DNA of 64,000 nucleotides from Desulfobacterales bacterium (lineage in GTDB: Bacteria > Desulfobacterota > Desulfobacteria > Desulfobacterales > UBA11574), in contig JAQYVT010000007.1 of the NCBI GenBank assembly GCA_030145345.1, positions 1 through 64,000 of the forward strand, in the 5' to 3' direction. Shown here piece after piece: positions 48,951 to 60,400 of this stretch. Under the pieces are notes generated by a model. The model did not search any database and was not told the origin of the DNA. It saw nothing but the letters and a program-made list of their open reading frames with translations. Both the position numbers and the translations under genes were made by a program. Numbering within the stretch: position 1 is the stretch's first letter; every line of letters starts with the position of its first letter.

Positions 48951-48978
48951 AGGTTGGAGGCTCTAGGTTGGAGGCTCT
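48951..48978. repeat. 2 x 14-bp tandem duplication AGGTTGGAGGCTCT
   Basis: AGGTTGGAGGCTCTAGGTTGGAGGCTCTAGG. Confidence 0.9.
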
Positions 48979-49141
48979 AGGACATGCCAACCTTCTTACC
49001 TACCCACCTTTTTACCCGCCGTCTTTCTGGCGGGCTCACCTTCTATCTCTTCACTTTCTTATTCTTCAAAATATTTGCGTTTATTGGTGTTTATCCGAGG
49101 TTTCCCTTATCCTTTTTTCTCTTTCCTATTTAAGAATCATG

Positions 49142-51220
49142 TCAGGTCGAAATTTTTGAAAAATCGGCCATAGTTTCAAATAGATCTGCGATGTGCTTGA
49201 GCAAGGCCAGTCGGTTGTTACGTATTTTCTTATTTTTGGCCATAACCAAAACGCCGTCAAAAAAAGCATCCACCGCATCCCGAAGAGACGCGATTTCATG
49301 CAGCGCCTGTCCAAATTCTCCCTTGTCGAGATTGTCCGAAACTCTGTTTTTTACGTCTTCATAGGCTGAAAAGAGTTGGGATTCAGAGTCATGTTCAAAC
49401 AGACTTTCATTGACAGGTTTTGCCTTAAACGCCTTGGCCTTTTTTATGATATTGACGACGCGCTTGAAAGCAACCGCCAGCGGTTCGAAATCCGGCGCGG
49501 TTTTTAGATCTTGAAGCGCTTTGGCCCGGTTCCATAGATCCGGCACGTTATCCCCTGAAACACTCACAACAGAAGCGATGACATCTTTCGAAAATCCATC
49601 TTCTGCCAGTAGATGCGTCATTCGGTTCAGAAGAAAGGTATTTATTTTGTCCGCAATCTCTCGAATTTTCTTGGCACCTTTTATGTTGTACAGTTTGAGG
49701 CTCTTTTCAATCACAGCCCTGAGTGAAAATGAAAAGTCCTTGTCCAGCATGATCTGAATAATGCCGATGCCCTGACGCCGAAGGGCATATGGATCGGAAG
49801 CGCCGGTGGGAACAAGTCCCACTGAAAAGAACCCGCAAATGTTGTCGATCTTATCCGCAATACCCAGAACCGCACCTGCCGTTGTTTTGGGAAGCTCTCC
49901 TCCGGAGAAGATCGGTCGATAATGTTCCTCGATGGCAGCCGCCACATTGGCAGGTTCCTTTGCAACCGAAGCGTAAACTCTACCCATAATCCCTTGCAGC
50001 TTGGGGAATTCCCCCACCACTTGACAGACAAGATCCGCTTTGCACAACCAGGCTGCCCGTGTGGCCTCCTTTTTGAGATTCGAATCCTTTTCAACTTTAT
50101 CAGCAAGAAATCCTGCCATCTTTTGAACACGCTTGATCTTTTCATGCATGGACCCCAGTTTGGCCTGGAAAAGAACGCCCTTGAGCTTTTCAACTCTATT
50201 GTCGGTGGATTCCTCCAGATCAGCTTCATAAAAGAATTTAGCATCTGCGAGACGGGCTCTGAGCACCCATTCATGGCCGGTTGCCACCAGTTTCATGTTC
50301 TTTGTTCGGGTATTGTTCACCGCGACAAAACAGGGCATGAGATTTCCCTTTTTGTCTACGACTGCAAAATATTTCTGGTGTTCCCGCATGGCGGTAATCA
50401 GTACCTCACGGGGGACTTCCAGGAAGTCTCCATCAAACTTTCCCACCGTAGCCAACGGATATTCGACCAGGTTCTTCACAATCTCCACGAGACCGTCATC
50501 GGGCAGTATCTTTCCACCGACACTCTTGGCAGCCTTATTTATTTCTTTCTCAACACTTTTTTTACGCCCTTGAAGATCGACGATGACTTTTTTGGAACGG
50601 AGGATCTTAACATAGTCGTTGGCACTGGGAATTTTAACCTTCCCGGGGTTCATAAAATAATGCCCGCAAGTATATCTTCCGCTTTGGGTGTCTCCGAGGG
50701 TAAATGGTATGATTTTGTCTCCCAAAAGTGCCACGATGGAATGTATGGGTCTGGCAAACTCAATATCAAGCTCGGCCCATTTCATGGTCTTGGGAAATGG
50801 TGTTGCCAAAATCACTTTCGGCAGGATATTTTTTAACAGGGTTCGAGTCGGAAGGCCGCGTTCGGTTACTTTTGCACACAAGTAACGGCCTTTGGCCGTA
50901 TCCTCTACGGTTAAAGCATTTACGGAAACCCCGACTTTTTCGGCAAATTTCTTTGCGGCGACAGTGGGTTGGCCTTTCTGGTCAAATCCGACCTTTTCAG
51001 GAGGTCCCAAAACATCCGATGTCATGGACTTCTGTTTGTCTGCAACCTTTCGTATTTCCAGTGCAAGACGTCGAGGGGTTGCAAAAATTTTGGCGTTCCC
51101 GTGCGCAATACGGGCATCGACCATTTTTTTCAGCAGCGTTGACGACAATACTGTTAGTGCAGGTTCGATGTAACCTGCCGGAATCTCTTCTGTCCCTATT
51201 TCAAGCAATAAAGTTTCCAT
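49142..51220 (-). CDS. glyS: glycine--tRNA ligase beta subunit
   Basis: METLLLEIGTEEIPAGYIEPAL; SD AGGTGG before this ATG; adjacent to glyQ. Confidence 0.98.
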   Translation of the reverse strand: METLLLEIGTEEIPAGYIEPALTVLSSTLLKKMVDARIAHGNAKIFATPRRLALEIRKVADKQKSMTSDVLGPPEKVGFDQKGQPTVAAKKFAEKVGVSVNALTVEDTAKGRYLCAKVTERGLPTRTLLKNILPKVILATPFPKTMKWAELDIEFARPIHSIVALLGDKIIPFTLGDTQSGRYTCGHYFMNPGKVKIPSANDYVKILRSKKVIVDLQGRKKSVEKEINKAAKSVGGKILPDDGLVEIVKNLVEYPLATVGKFDGDFLEVPREVLITAMREHQKYFAVVDKKGNLMPCFVAVNNTRTKNMKLVATGHEWVLRARLADAKFFYEADLEESTDNRVEKLKGVLFQAKLGSMHEKIKRVQKMAGFLADKVEKDSNLKKEATRAAWLCKADLVCQVVGEFPKLQGIMGRVYASVAKEPANVAAAIEEHYRPIFSGGELPKTTAGAVLGIADKIDNICGFFSVGLVPTGASDPYALRRQGIGIIQIMLDKDFSFSLRAVIEKSLKLYNIKGAKKIREIADKINTFLLNRMTHLLAEDGFSKDVIASVVSVSGDNVPDLWNRAKALQDLKTAPDFEPLAVAFKRVVNIIKKAKAFKAKPVNESLFEHDSESQLFSAYEDVKNRVSDNLDKGEFGQALHEIASLRDAVDAFFDGVLVMAKNKKIRNNRLALLKHIADLFETMADFSKIST

Positions 51221-51335
51221 ATCCACCTCTGTTTTCATTTTATCTGATGCAGAATTCAAACTAAATTTTCATGCGTCGTGCATCATGGACCTTGAATAGC
51301 ATGTCATTGATCATTTTATAATGGGACGGCCCATA

Positions 51336-52211
51336 TCATTTATCTTTTTTCAATAGGGGATAACCCATCTTCTCTCTTTGCTTTAGATATCCTTCTGCAC
51401 AAGCCCTGGCAAGGTTTCTTATGCGTCCGATATAACTCGTCCTTTCCATAACGCTGATGGCACCGCGAGCGTCCAGGAGGTTGAAGGTGTGTGAGCATTT
51501 GAGGCAGTATTCATAGGCCGGCAGAATCAATGATTCTTTGATTAATTTGCCGGATTCAGCTTCGTATTTATCAAAAAAATCGAGCAGCATAGCAACATCA
51601 GCCTTTTCAAAATTGTAGGTTGACTGTTCCACTTCCTGCTGATGATGCACATGCCCATAGGTCACATCATCGTTCCATTTTAAATTATACACGTTGTCGA
51701 CACCTTGCAGATACATGGCAATACGCTCCAGTCCATACGTGAGTTCGACAGATATGGGAAAAAGTTCGACACTGCCTGCAAGTTGAAAATAGGTAAATTG
51801 CGTAATTTCCATTCCGTCCAGCCAAACCTCCCATCCGAGGCCCGATGCACCGAGTGTCGGGGATTCCCAGTCATCCTCGACAAACCGTATGTCATGTTCA
51901 AGGGGATCGATTCCCAGCACCTTCAAGCTCTGCAGATACTGCTGCTGTACATCATACGGCGAAGGTTTCAAAATTACCTGATACTGGTAGTAATGCTGCA
52001 ACCGGTTTGGGTTTTCACCGTAGCGACCGTCGGTGGGGCGTCTGGAAGGCTGAACGTAAGCAACATTCCAGGGCTCAGGGCCGAGGGCTTTCAGGAGAGT
52101 GGTCGGATGAAATGTTCCGGCACCGACTTCAATGTCATAAGGTTGAGCCACCACACATCCTTTTTTTGCCCAGAATTTCTCTAGCGACATGATTACATCC
52201 TGAAAATTCAT
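51336..52211 (-). CDS. glyQ: glycine--tRNA ligase alpha subunit
   Basis: [38 protein letters not shown]. Confidence 0.99.
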   Translation of the reverse strand: MNFQDVIMSLEKFWAKKGCVVAQPYDIEVGAGTFHPTTLLKALGPEPWNVAYVQPSRRPTDGRYGENPNRLQHYYQYQVILKPSPYDVQQQYLQSLKVLGIDPLEHDIRFVEDDWESPTLGASGLGWEVWLDGMEITQFTYFQLAGSVELFPISVELTYGLERIAMYLQGVDNVYNLKWNDDVTYGHVHHQQEVEQSTYNFEKADVAMLLDFFDKYEAESGKLIKESLILPAYEYCLKCSHTFNLLDARGAISVMERTSYIGRIRNLARACAEGYLKQREKMGYPLLKKDK

Positions 52212-52374
52212 TTTTATTTCCTCTCTTCCATTAAAGAATAATAATTAACCATCGATCTAGTTTTATGATACATCGCGCCAAAAGTATTCAGGTGATCGGG
52301 TTTTTCGTCGAGTCACTGTCTGAGTGTTTTCTCTCAATGGGGATAAATATCAATGTGCCGTAAAATCAGCAAAT

Positions 52375-53424
52375 CTATAAGAGCCCTTCTGAATCGATCG
52401 TTGCATCAAGCAGGCAAGCGCCTTTTCTTGTTTTAAGAATACTTTCCCATGTACCTTTTAATTTGTCAACATGCTCAACCGGACCCAGCGCCCATATACA
52501 TCCGCCGCCGCCGGCCCCTGTAAATCTTGCACCACAGCCGTTTTCCAAGGCGGATTCAACAAGTGCCGTGCCGATCTCATCCAGCACCTCAGGTGTCATC
52601 TGCTGCCTGAGGGCGGTCTCCTGGTTCATCAATTTACATGCATCTTTGACATTTCGCTCCATCAGAGCCCGGGCGAATTTTTGGGTACATACTACAATTT
52701 CCGTCCAAAGTCCACGATACTTTCCGGATAGAAACTGCTGGACCCATTTTCGATTCACATTCTTCGATTCATGGGGAACACCGCAGTAGCCCAGCAAGAG
52801 GTGTTGTTCAATTCCTCGTAGGTGTTGCTTCCTGATAATGGTTTTTTTCCTGAAAAACGGATCTTGATGGTTCACCGGCCAGTACCATATGTTGGCGCCG
52901 CCATAGGCAGCGGCCAACTGATCCTGAAGGCCGCAGGGCACCCCCGCTACACTCGCTTCAAGTTTCTGCGCAAGTAAAGCGATGTTCTTTCTGGACAAAG
53001 GACCATGCCCCATCTCCCCCAAAACCTTTGAAAATGCTGCAATAAGCGCCACCGCGGCCGCGGAAGATCCCCCCAAGCCACTGCGGGGCGGCGATGATGA
53101 GTCGATATGGATATGAACACCTGAAGCTCTGAAATAGACCCCGATGGCAAACATAAGTCCAAGTGGATGATCAAAGGGCGCTTGGTCAAGGGGATATTGG
53201 GCACTTCTAAACCCCTTTGAAGAAATTTTTATTTGACCGGTATCATAGGGTAGAAGTTTTACACGTGTCCTTAAGTCCATGGCAATGTTAACGGTACACG
53301 GAGAAAGATGGCGAAGGGGATAATAAAAGGTGCTGAGATCCAGGGTGCCGCCCATGTCGATTCTGCACGGTGCCGAGGCCTCAACAGGAGATTTTAATAA
53401 TACCTTTCTCATGGATTCGATCAT
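52375..53424 (-). CDS. GHMP-family sugar kinase (HddA-like)
   Basis: SAPCRIDMGGTLDLS, PPRSGLGGSSAAAVAL, GARFTGAGGGGCIWAL. Confidence 0.9.
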   Translation of the reverse strand: MIESMRKVLLKSPVEASAPCRIDMGGTLDLSTFYYPLRHLSPCTVNIAMDLRTRVKLLPYDTGQIKISSKGFRSAQYPLDQAPFDHPLGLMFAIGVYFRASGVHIHIDSSSPPRSGLGGSSAAAVALIAAFSKVLGEMGHGPLSRKNIALLAQKLEASVAGVPCGLQDQLAAAYGGANIWYWPVNHQDPFFRKKTIIRKQHLRGIEQHLLLGYCGVPHESKNVNRKWVQQFLSGKYRGLWTEIVVCTQKFARALMERNVKDACKLMNQETALRQQMTPEVLDEIGTALVESALENGCGARFTGAGGGGCIWALGPVEHVDKLKGTWESILKTRKGACLLDATIDSEGLL

Positions 53425-53467
53425 ATATTAAAACCGGCACGCCTTCGACTTTGCATCCGGCATCCTA

Positions 53468-54232
53468 TCATTGTCTAATCTGCCGCAAAAATTTTAAACT
53501 CCGGGGTTCTTTTCCCAAATGATACGGTACAAACGCCTCTAAAAACTCCAGTCCTTCCTTCAAAGCCCGAGAAGTAAATCTGATCCGTGCCGCCGTGCTT
53601 AAATCCCCTTTTTCGATCCACAAAAGCTGTTTAATGGTCCCTTTTGAAAAAAGAATTTTCCCCGAAATTCCGGAAACACATCGGTCACATGCGATACCTC
53701 CCTTTACAAGGTTAAAGTACACTCTGGAATTCTGCATTTTCTCCATTTCAATCCTGCATACACTGCATTGCCTTAAATTAGGAACAAGGCCGGCGATGGT
53801 CATAAACCGCATCTGGAACAGGATGGAGAGTGCCGCTTCGGATGTCCGGTCGATATCGATTTCTCTAAGAACGTATTGAAGCAGTTGGTATAGCCGGGCT
53901 TGCTGTTGGCCGGGTTCCATCCATTCGTTGACCAGTTCAGCCCAATAACTGGCATAGGCGGTCTTTATGATGCTGGATCTAATATTGGAAAAAGGATGCG
54001 CCAAGGTTGCTTCCTGTAAAATCGGAAGTCCCTTTTTCCGCCCCGTACCGCATACAATGTTTAATACCGAAAATAATTCCAGGACACCTGCAAATCGTTT
54101 CGTGCTTTTTTTTGCGGATTTTGCAATAATCGAAATTTTGCCTTTGGTTAACGAAAAAAATGTAATGATGAGATCATAATCACCAAAATCGATCCGTCGC
54201 AGAACGATAGCAGGCGTGGAAAAACTTGACAT
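53468..54232 (-). CDS. recO: DNA repair protein RecO
   Basis: STPAIVLRRIDFGDYDLIITFFSLTKGKISIIAKSAKKSTKRFAGVLELF; CSVC...CDRC. Confidence 0.95.
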   Translation of the reverse strand: MSSFSTPAIVLRRIDFGDYDLIITFFSLTKGKISIIAKSAKKSTKRFAGVLELFSVLNIVCGTGRKKGLPILQEATLAHPFSNIRSSIIKTAYASYWAELVNEWMEPGQQQARLYQLLQYVLREIDIDRTSEAALSILFQMRFMTIAGLVPNLRQCSVCRIEMEKMQNSRVYFNLVKGGIACDRCVSGISGKILFSKGTIKQLLWIEKGDLSTAARIRFTSRALKEGLEFLEAFVPYHLGKEPRSLKFLRQIRQ

Positions 54233-54236
54233 CTAT

Positions 54237-55592
54237 TCATAGTCCCAGGAGGATTGTGGCGATCTGGAAATAAAAATAAACACTGACGATATCGATGGCT
54301 GTTGTCACGAATGGACCGGTGGCTACAGCAGGATCGACATTTATCCTTGCAAATCCCATGGGCACTATGGATCCGACCAGCGCTGCAATGGCCATGGAAG
54401 ATGTCACGGCAAGGCCCACGGACACGGCGGCCATCGCCGTGCTATATCGAAGCTGTGCCACCGTGCCGATCATAACGCCATACACTGCACCCAGGATAAA
54501 CCCGACGATGAGTTCTTTAAAAACTACCGGCCAGGTATCTCTGATATTAAGGCGCCCTGTGGCAAGACCCCGTACCACAATGGTGGAAGTCTGGGTGCCG
54601 ATATTTCCACCCATACCCATAATGACGGGAATAAAGGCGGCAAGATAGGCAAGCTTTTTTAGACTCCCTTCAAAATGACCGATAATAAAGAATGCAATGA
54701 TGCCGCCAATAAAGCTTGCTGACAGCCATGGCAAGCGAATCCTTGTGCTTCTGATAACAGACTGTGTCTCGATAAACTCGTCGCCGCTGACACCGGCCAT
54801 TTTCAAAATATCTTCCGTAGCCTCTTCCCTGATGATATCGATAACATCATCCACCGTAACAATACCCACCAATTGGTTGGTGTCATCCACCACCGGTACC
54901 GCGAGGATGTCGTAACGGGCGACGATTTTGGCCACTTCTTCCTGATCCATATCCGTTTTAACCGCAAAAACGTCCGTTGTCATGAAATCCTTGAGCGGTG
55001 TGTTTGGCGGAACCACCACCAGCTGTCTTAAGGAACTGACACCGATCAATTTCCCGTTTGAATCCACAACATAAAGATAAAACGGCATCTCCACATCCAG
55101 ATGCTCTTCTTGAAGCGATTCGATGGCCGCCCTGGCGGTGGTATCCTCCCGTAGGGCGATGAAGTCAGGAACCATTATACCGCCTGCGGTGTCATCACCG
55201 TAATGAAGAAGGCCTTCCACCTCTTCGGAACCTTCTTTTTTCATCATTTCAAGTATGGCGTCAGACTTTTCCACAGGCAGTTGCCCCAACAGGTCAGCGA
55301 CGTCATCCTTTGGCATGAGATCAAGAATCTCCACCATTTCATCCAGGTTCATTCCTTCAATAAGATTCAGAAAAGCATCCTCATCGAGATTGCTGAAAAT
55401 TTCACCTTTTATCTCTATTTCATCGATCAGGTCAAAGAGTCTTCGCTGATTGGGAATTGACAAAGAATGAAACACCAAAGACAGGTCTGCAGCGTGTGTT
55501 TTTTTCACAATTTTGCGCAGGCGGGTTGTCGCATCCCGTCTCAGAAGCCTTTTTACGCTTTCAACCAGTATTTTGTCAGGATCATTTTTCAT
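54237..55592 (-). CDS. mgtE: magnesium transporter MgtE
   Basis: MgtE-N, two CBS domains, IPVIMGMGGNIGTQTSTIVVRGLATG. Confidence 0.98.
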   Translation of the reverse strand: MKNDPDKILVESVKRLLRRDATTRLRKIVKKTHAADLSLVFHSLSIPNQRRLFDLIDEIEIKGEIFSNLDEDAFLNLIEGMNLDEMVEILDLMPKDDVADLLGQLPVEKSDAILEMMKKEGSEEVEGLLHYGDDTAGGIMVPDFIALREDTTARAAIESLQEEHLDVEMPFYLYVVDSNGKLIGVSSLRQLVVVPPNTPLKDFMTTDVFAVKTDMDQEEVAKIVARYDILAVPVVDDTNQLVGIVTVDDVIDIIREEATEDILKMAGVSGDEFIETQSVIRSTRIRLPWLSASFIGGIIAFFIIGHFEGSLKKLAYLAAFIPVIMGMGGNIGTQTSTIVVRGLATGRLNIRDTWPVVFKELIVGFILGAVYGVMIGTVAQLRYSTAMAAVSVGLAVTSSMAIAALVGSIVPMGFARINVDPAVATGPFVTTAIDIVSVYFYFQIATILLGL

Positions 55593-55629
55593 ATTTCACA
55601 ACGTGGGAAATGTCCTCCACCGTAGTGGA

Positions 55630-56634
55630 CTATTGGATGATTTTAATTGTGGACTGTTTGCGCAAACCCTCAATCCACTCCTGATATTTCTTATCAGCAT
55701 TTTCCCCAAACAGTATTCTTTCAATCTCGGGTGATACGTCCTCTAAAGGCTTTCCAGGCGTCTCCAAAATCTCCTGAAGAAAAAAAATCTGATATCCCTG
55801 ATCGGTCTCGAGTACGGGTGTAAACTCTCCGGACTTCATTCCTTGGATGGTTTTTTGAAGCTGTGGCGATAGGGAATCGAGCTCGAAAAGACCCAAATCT
55901 CCCCCTTCAGCAGCCGTTGATGAGTCTGAATAATTCCTCGCCATGGTTTCAAAAGATTGCCCGGCTTTCAATTCTTTTAAGATCTCATCTATTTTCGCCC
56001 GAATCTCAAGTTCTTTGTTCTCATCGGCAAACGTAGGGATTCTTATCAGGATATTGCGAAGGTGGTATTTTTGTTTCCCACCATACGTATCCAGATGCTT
56101 TTCATAATAGGCCGCAATGTCTTCCTCGGTAATCACGATCTTCGATTTTACTTCAAGGTTGATGAGCCGTGTCCTGAGTATCTCTTCCTTGATCTTATTT
56201 CGATAGGCCTCCATGGTAAAGCCGTCTTTGGCCAATGCAAGTCTGAGATCTTCTTCGGTAAAGTAATTTTTTTCTTTAATTCGCTCGATGGTTTGATCAA
56301 TTTGTTCTTCGCTGATTTTAATATTTGAGCGTTTGATCAGCTGATCTTCGATTTTCTTGTCAATAAGCTGACTGAGCACACCCTCACGTACTTTGAAGAG
56401 CATCCTCCGTTCTTTTTCCTCGGGATATCCAAGGGCATTGATTTTATCTTCATAGGGCTTAATCGATCCATTGAGTTCATAAAGCGTAATGATATCATCA
56501 TTGACCACAGCAACAATTCGATCAACGATTTCAGAACCGTGTGATTGTATAACAAGGGGTGAACCCACCATACAAAAAAATACAGCACAAATCATTAAAT
56601 TGCGTATCACTAATGTTAAACGTCTGAACTTCAT
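55630..56634 (-). CDS. SurA-like periplasmic chaperone / peptidylprolyl isomerase
   Basis: IVDRIVAVVNDDIITLYEL; rotamase YHLRNILIRI...GGDLGLFELDSLSPQLQKTIQGMKSGEFTPVLETDQGYQIFFLQE. Confidence 0.95.
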   Translation of the reverse strand: MKFRRLTLVIRNLMICAVFFCMVGSPLVIQSHGSEIVDRIVAVVNDDIITLYELNGSIKPYEDKINALGYPEEKERRMLFKVREGVLSQLIDKKIEDQLIKRSNIKISEEQIDQTIERIKEKNYFTEEDLRLALAKDGFTMEAYRNKIKEEILRTRLINLEVKSKIVITEEDIAAYYEKHLDTYGGKQKYHLRNILIRIPTFADENKELEIRAKIDEILKELKAGQSFETMARNYSDSSTAAEGGDLGLFELDSLSPQLQKTIQGMKSGEFTPVLETDQGYQIFFLQEILETPGKPLEDVSPEIERILFGENADKKYQEWIEGLRKQSTIKIIQ

Positions 56635-56650
56635 TCCAAAAAACCGTGCA

Positions 56651-57349
56651 TTATTTTACAAGCCCGTCGATTTTTCCCCACAATTCTTTGTTTATTTCAA
56701 CGGGGTATATTTTTTTAAGTTTTTCGATCCACGATGAATATGCTTTTTCCATCTTTTTTCGGCGTAAATTCTTTAGGATGATTTCATCGATTTCTTTAGC
56801 CCCCGCTTCTATCTCAGAGGTGATACCATCGTCTTTTGAACGTTCTTTTTCATATTTCGCCAAATCATCGGGTGTTATTTCGATCTGATCCCCCAACTCT
56901 TGGGCAATCACCTTCTCCATAAGCAAACGGGTCTCTAATCTCTTTTCCCAAGTATGGTACGGCACGGCATACTCAAGCAACATTTGCTGGAACACGGTGT
57001 CAGGATAATCTCCTTTTATATTTTCAGCAACCTGTTCGACTTCCATTTTCGTAATCTCGATGCCGAGTTCTTCAGCCCTCTCAAGAACGAGCATTTCCTC
57101 GATCATCTGTTGAACAAGTCGCAATCGAGCTTCTTTGAGGGTTCCGGGCTGCCGCATACTATGGTAAGAATAAGCGGCTTTTGCAATTTCAAATGCCGTG
57201 TTGAAATTGGAAACGGTAATTCCCCGGCCGCCCACCTTGATAAAATATTCTTCACTTCGCTGTTGTTCGGAATTCGAACACCCTGAAAACCAACAAACAA
57301 TCAATAAAAAGCTGATTGGAACAATCAGCTGGATAGAACGTCTTATCAT
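56651..57349 (-). CDS. SurA-like lipoprotein without recognisable PPIase domain
   Basis: Lipobox LLIVCWFSGCSNSEQ; SurA-N like IEEMLVLERAEELGIEITKMEVEQ; no parvulin signature. Confidence 0.8.
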   Translation of the reverse strand: MIRRSIQLIVPISFLLIVCWFSGCSNSEQQRSEEYFIKVGGRGITVSNFNTAFEIAKAAYSYHSMRQPGTLKEARLRLVQQMIEEMLVLERAEELGIEITKMEVEQVAENIKGDYPDTVFQQMLLEYAVPYHTWEKRLETRLLMEKVIAQELGDQIEITPDDLAKYEKERSKDDGITSEIEAGAKEIDEIILKNLRRKKMEKAYSSWIEKLKKIYPVEINKELWGKIDGLVK

Positions 57350-57407
57350 CGGGATTCGGCGGTTTTCGGTGTCATTGAGATTAACTCGCAAATTGCCTAA
57401 AATTTTT

Positions 57408-60400
57408 TTAATTATTAACACGTTGCATAATCTCTTTCAAGATGTTTTTGACCTGGGTCAGAAGCCCGGTTGCATTCGCTTTTTCCAGGTTGGCTTTAAG
57501 CACCTGTTCCCGAGCAAATTCAAATCGATGGTTTTCAGAATCGAACATTTTGAATATGCCGGAAGGATTTCTCTGGTGTGCCTCAGAAAAATGGAGTGAA
57601 AGCTGTTGCCCGATCAGATCAAGGCGCTTGACCCCCGCCTTTATGGCCAATACCCTGAGCATGATTTTTAAAAGAAGGTTTGAAACCTCCACAGGTAATT
57701 TACCAAAACGATCCAACAGTTCAACTTTAAAATCCGCGATCTCGTTGAGCTCTGTTATTTTTACCAAGCGGCGGTATGCTGAAAGACGCTGATCAATATC
57801 TGGGATATAGGGCTCAGGTATTAAAGCGGGCATACTAACGTTAATTTCCGGTTCCAGGCTGTCTTGAACTGCTTCTCCTTTCAGTTCAGCCATTGAATTC
57901 TCCATCAGTTTAAGAAACATGTCATAGCCGACGGCAGCAATATGACCGGACTGTGAAGCCCCCAGAATTGTTCCACCGCCCCTGATCTTCAGGTCACTCA
58001 TGGCGATCTGAAAACCTGAGCCGAGGTCACTGTGTTCCATCAAAACCTTCAGACGTTTCTGAGCGTTTTTGCCGAGTATGCTTTCATCCGGTATAAAAAG
58101 ATATGCATAGGCCTGTTCATCGAACCGCCCGACACGGCCGCGCAATTGGTAAATCTGGGAAAGTCCGAATTTATCGGCGCGATTGATTAATATGGTGTTG
58201 GCGGAAGGGATATCGAGTCCTGACTCTATTATGGTGGTACACACCAGCAAATCGATCTCTTTGTTCATAAAACGGAGCATGACATCCTCCAACGCCTCTT
58301 CATCCAGACGGCCGTGGGCGACATCGAGTCTAACATCGGGGACCAGAGCTTTCAGATGCTTTGCCATTGCCCATATACTATGAATATTGTTATGAACAAA
58401 AAAGATCTGACCTTTTCTGTTTAACTCTTTTTGAATGGCTTCGGAAATAACGGCATCATCAAATTCAGAAATGTATGTGATAATAGACTTGCGATGCTCC
58501 GGCGGTGTTGCAATGACACTTATATCGCGGATTCCCATCAGGGACATATGCAGCGTCCTGGGAATCGGGGTCGCAGTTAATGCAAGCACATCCACTGTGC
58601 TTTTCATTCTTTTTAGTTTTTCCTTATGTTTGACGCCAAAACGCTGTTCTTCATCCAGTATTAAAAGACCCAGTTCTTTAAAAACCACATCCTTCTGTAT
58701 CAGCCGGTGAGTTCCGATGACAATATCTATTCTTGCAGTTTTAAGATCATCGATAATTTTACGCTGGCGACTTAAAGAGCGAAATCGGCTTAAACATTTT
58801 ACATTAATCGGGTACCGTTTGAATCGCTCGGAAAATGTAGCGAAATGTTGTTCAGCCAGCACAGTGGTTGGAACCAGTACACCCACCTGTTTGCCGTCAT
58901 TGACGGCCATGAGCGAAGCGCGAAGGGCAACCTCTGTTTTACCGTAACCCACATCGCCACAGACCAGCCGGTCCATTGGGATGGGTGTCTTCATATCATT
59001 GAGTACATCTTCGATGGCATTGAGTTGGTCCGGTGTCTCCTCGTAAGGAAAGCCGGCTTCAAAATCCTGAAAATCGCTATCAACCTCCCCGAAAGCATAT
59101 CCCTTCCCGACCTTGCGTTTGGCATAAAGTTTTAAAAGCTCTCCGGCAATCTTCTCCGCCGATCTTTTGACTCTGGCTTTAACCCGTTCCCATGATTTGC
59201 CGCCCATCTTGTCCAAAACCGGTTCGATTCCATCCACTCCCATGTATTTTTGAACCATGTTCATACGATCGACAGGCAGATATAGTTTGTCATTATCCTT
59301 ATAGAGAATGAGAAGATAGTCATTGCTCGAACCGTTATGCTTCAGTTTTGCGAGACCTTCATACCGCCCGATCCCGTGATCGATGTGAACCACAAGATCC
59401 TCTTTTTTCAAATCTTCAAACGCAAGAAGTTCCGTTCGAACCCTTGGGGCTGTTTTTATTTTTCGGCGTCGTTTCGATCCGAATATTTCATCCTCTGTAA
59501 TGATCGCCAAAGATTCAGCCGGCCAGACAAATCCGCAAGAAATCTGCCCGAGGCAGACGAACACCTGACCTTTGCTTTGTTGGATATCAGGCAAACCGTC
59601 AACACGAGTGAGATGGATACCGTAAGGGACTAAAAGCGACTTCAGCCGCTCGGCCTGTGCCCGTTTATTACAAACCAAAAGGGTGACAAAACCCGCCTGC
59701 TTCTGCGCATTGATCCAATTTGCCAGCGGTGAAAAAAGGTTTTTCTCCCGGCGACGTGTAAGTTCCATAGAGGTCGGAATATCGTCTTTAACGGAAAAGT
59801 CAAACCGTCTGAGGGGCTGTTCGGTGGTGAGTGACCCTTTGGATACTGCAAGCTTTTTAAACGTCAGCGTTTTTTTATGCAAAAAGATTTCTTTAACCTT
59901 TGACCATGTTAGATAAAGACTTTCGGGTTCGACACAGAGTCTTGCTTCCTTGCGTGCAGCGACAAAACTTTTGGATGCCTGCGCCAGCGTTTGATCTGCA
60001 ACCTTTTCGAGTTCGGCCGGCTCAAACAGAATAAAAAGCGTTTTGTCGGGCATATAGTCAAAAAAAGTATCCAGCTCGGGATAGATCAGCGAAATCATGC
60101 TTTCAACTCCGGGGAACACCCCCTCCTTTTTAATGCGATCGATCAAGCTTCTGACTTTGGTTACCGGAATATCCAGCTTCGATGCCTGCGCCCTCATCCG
60201 GCTTATAATCTGATCCGTACTGGCCTTCTTTACAACCGCTTCCCGGGCCGGCAGGATAACGGCTTCTGGAATTCTTTTAATGGTTCGCTGGGATGCGGCT
60301 GAAAAAAACCTTAAGGACTCTACGGTTTCCCCAAACAGTTCGATCCGAATCGGGTCTGAATAAAGCGGGGAAAAAATGTCCAGAATACCGCCCCTGATGC

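Noticed and set aside
49922-50836. 304-aa plus-strand ORF
   Set aside because: Lies wholly antisense to glyS, which is unambiguous by homology; typical shadow ORF.
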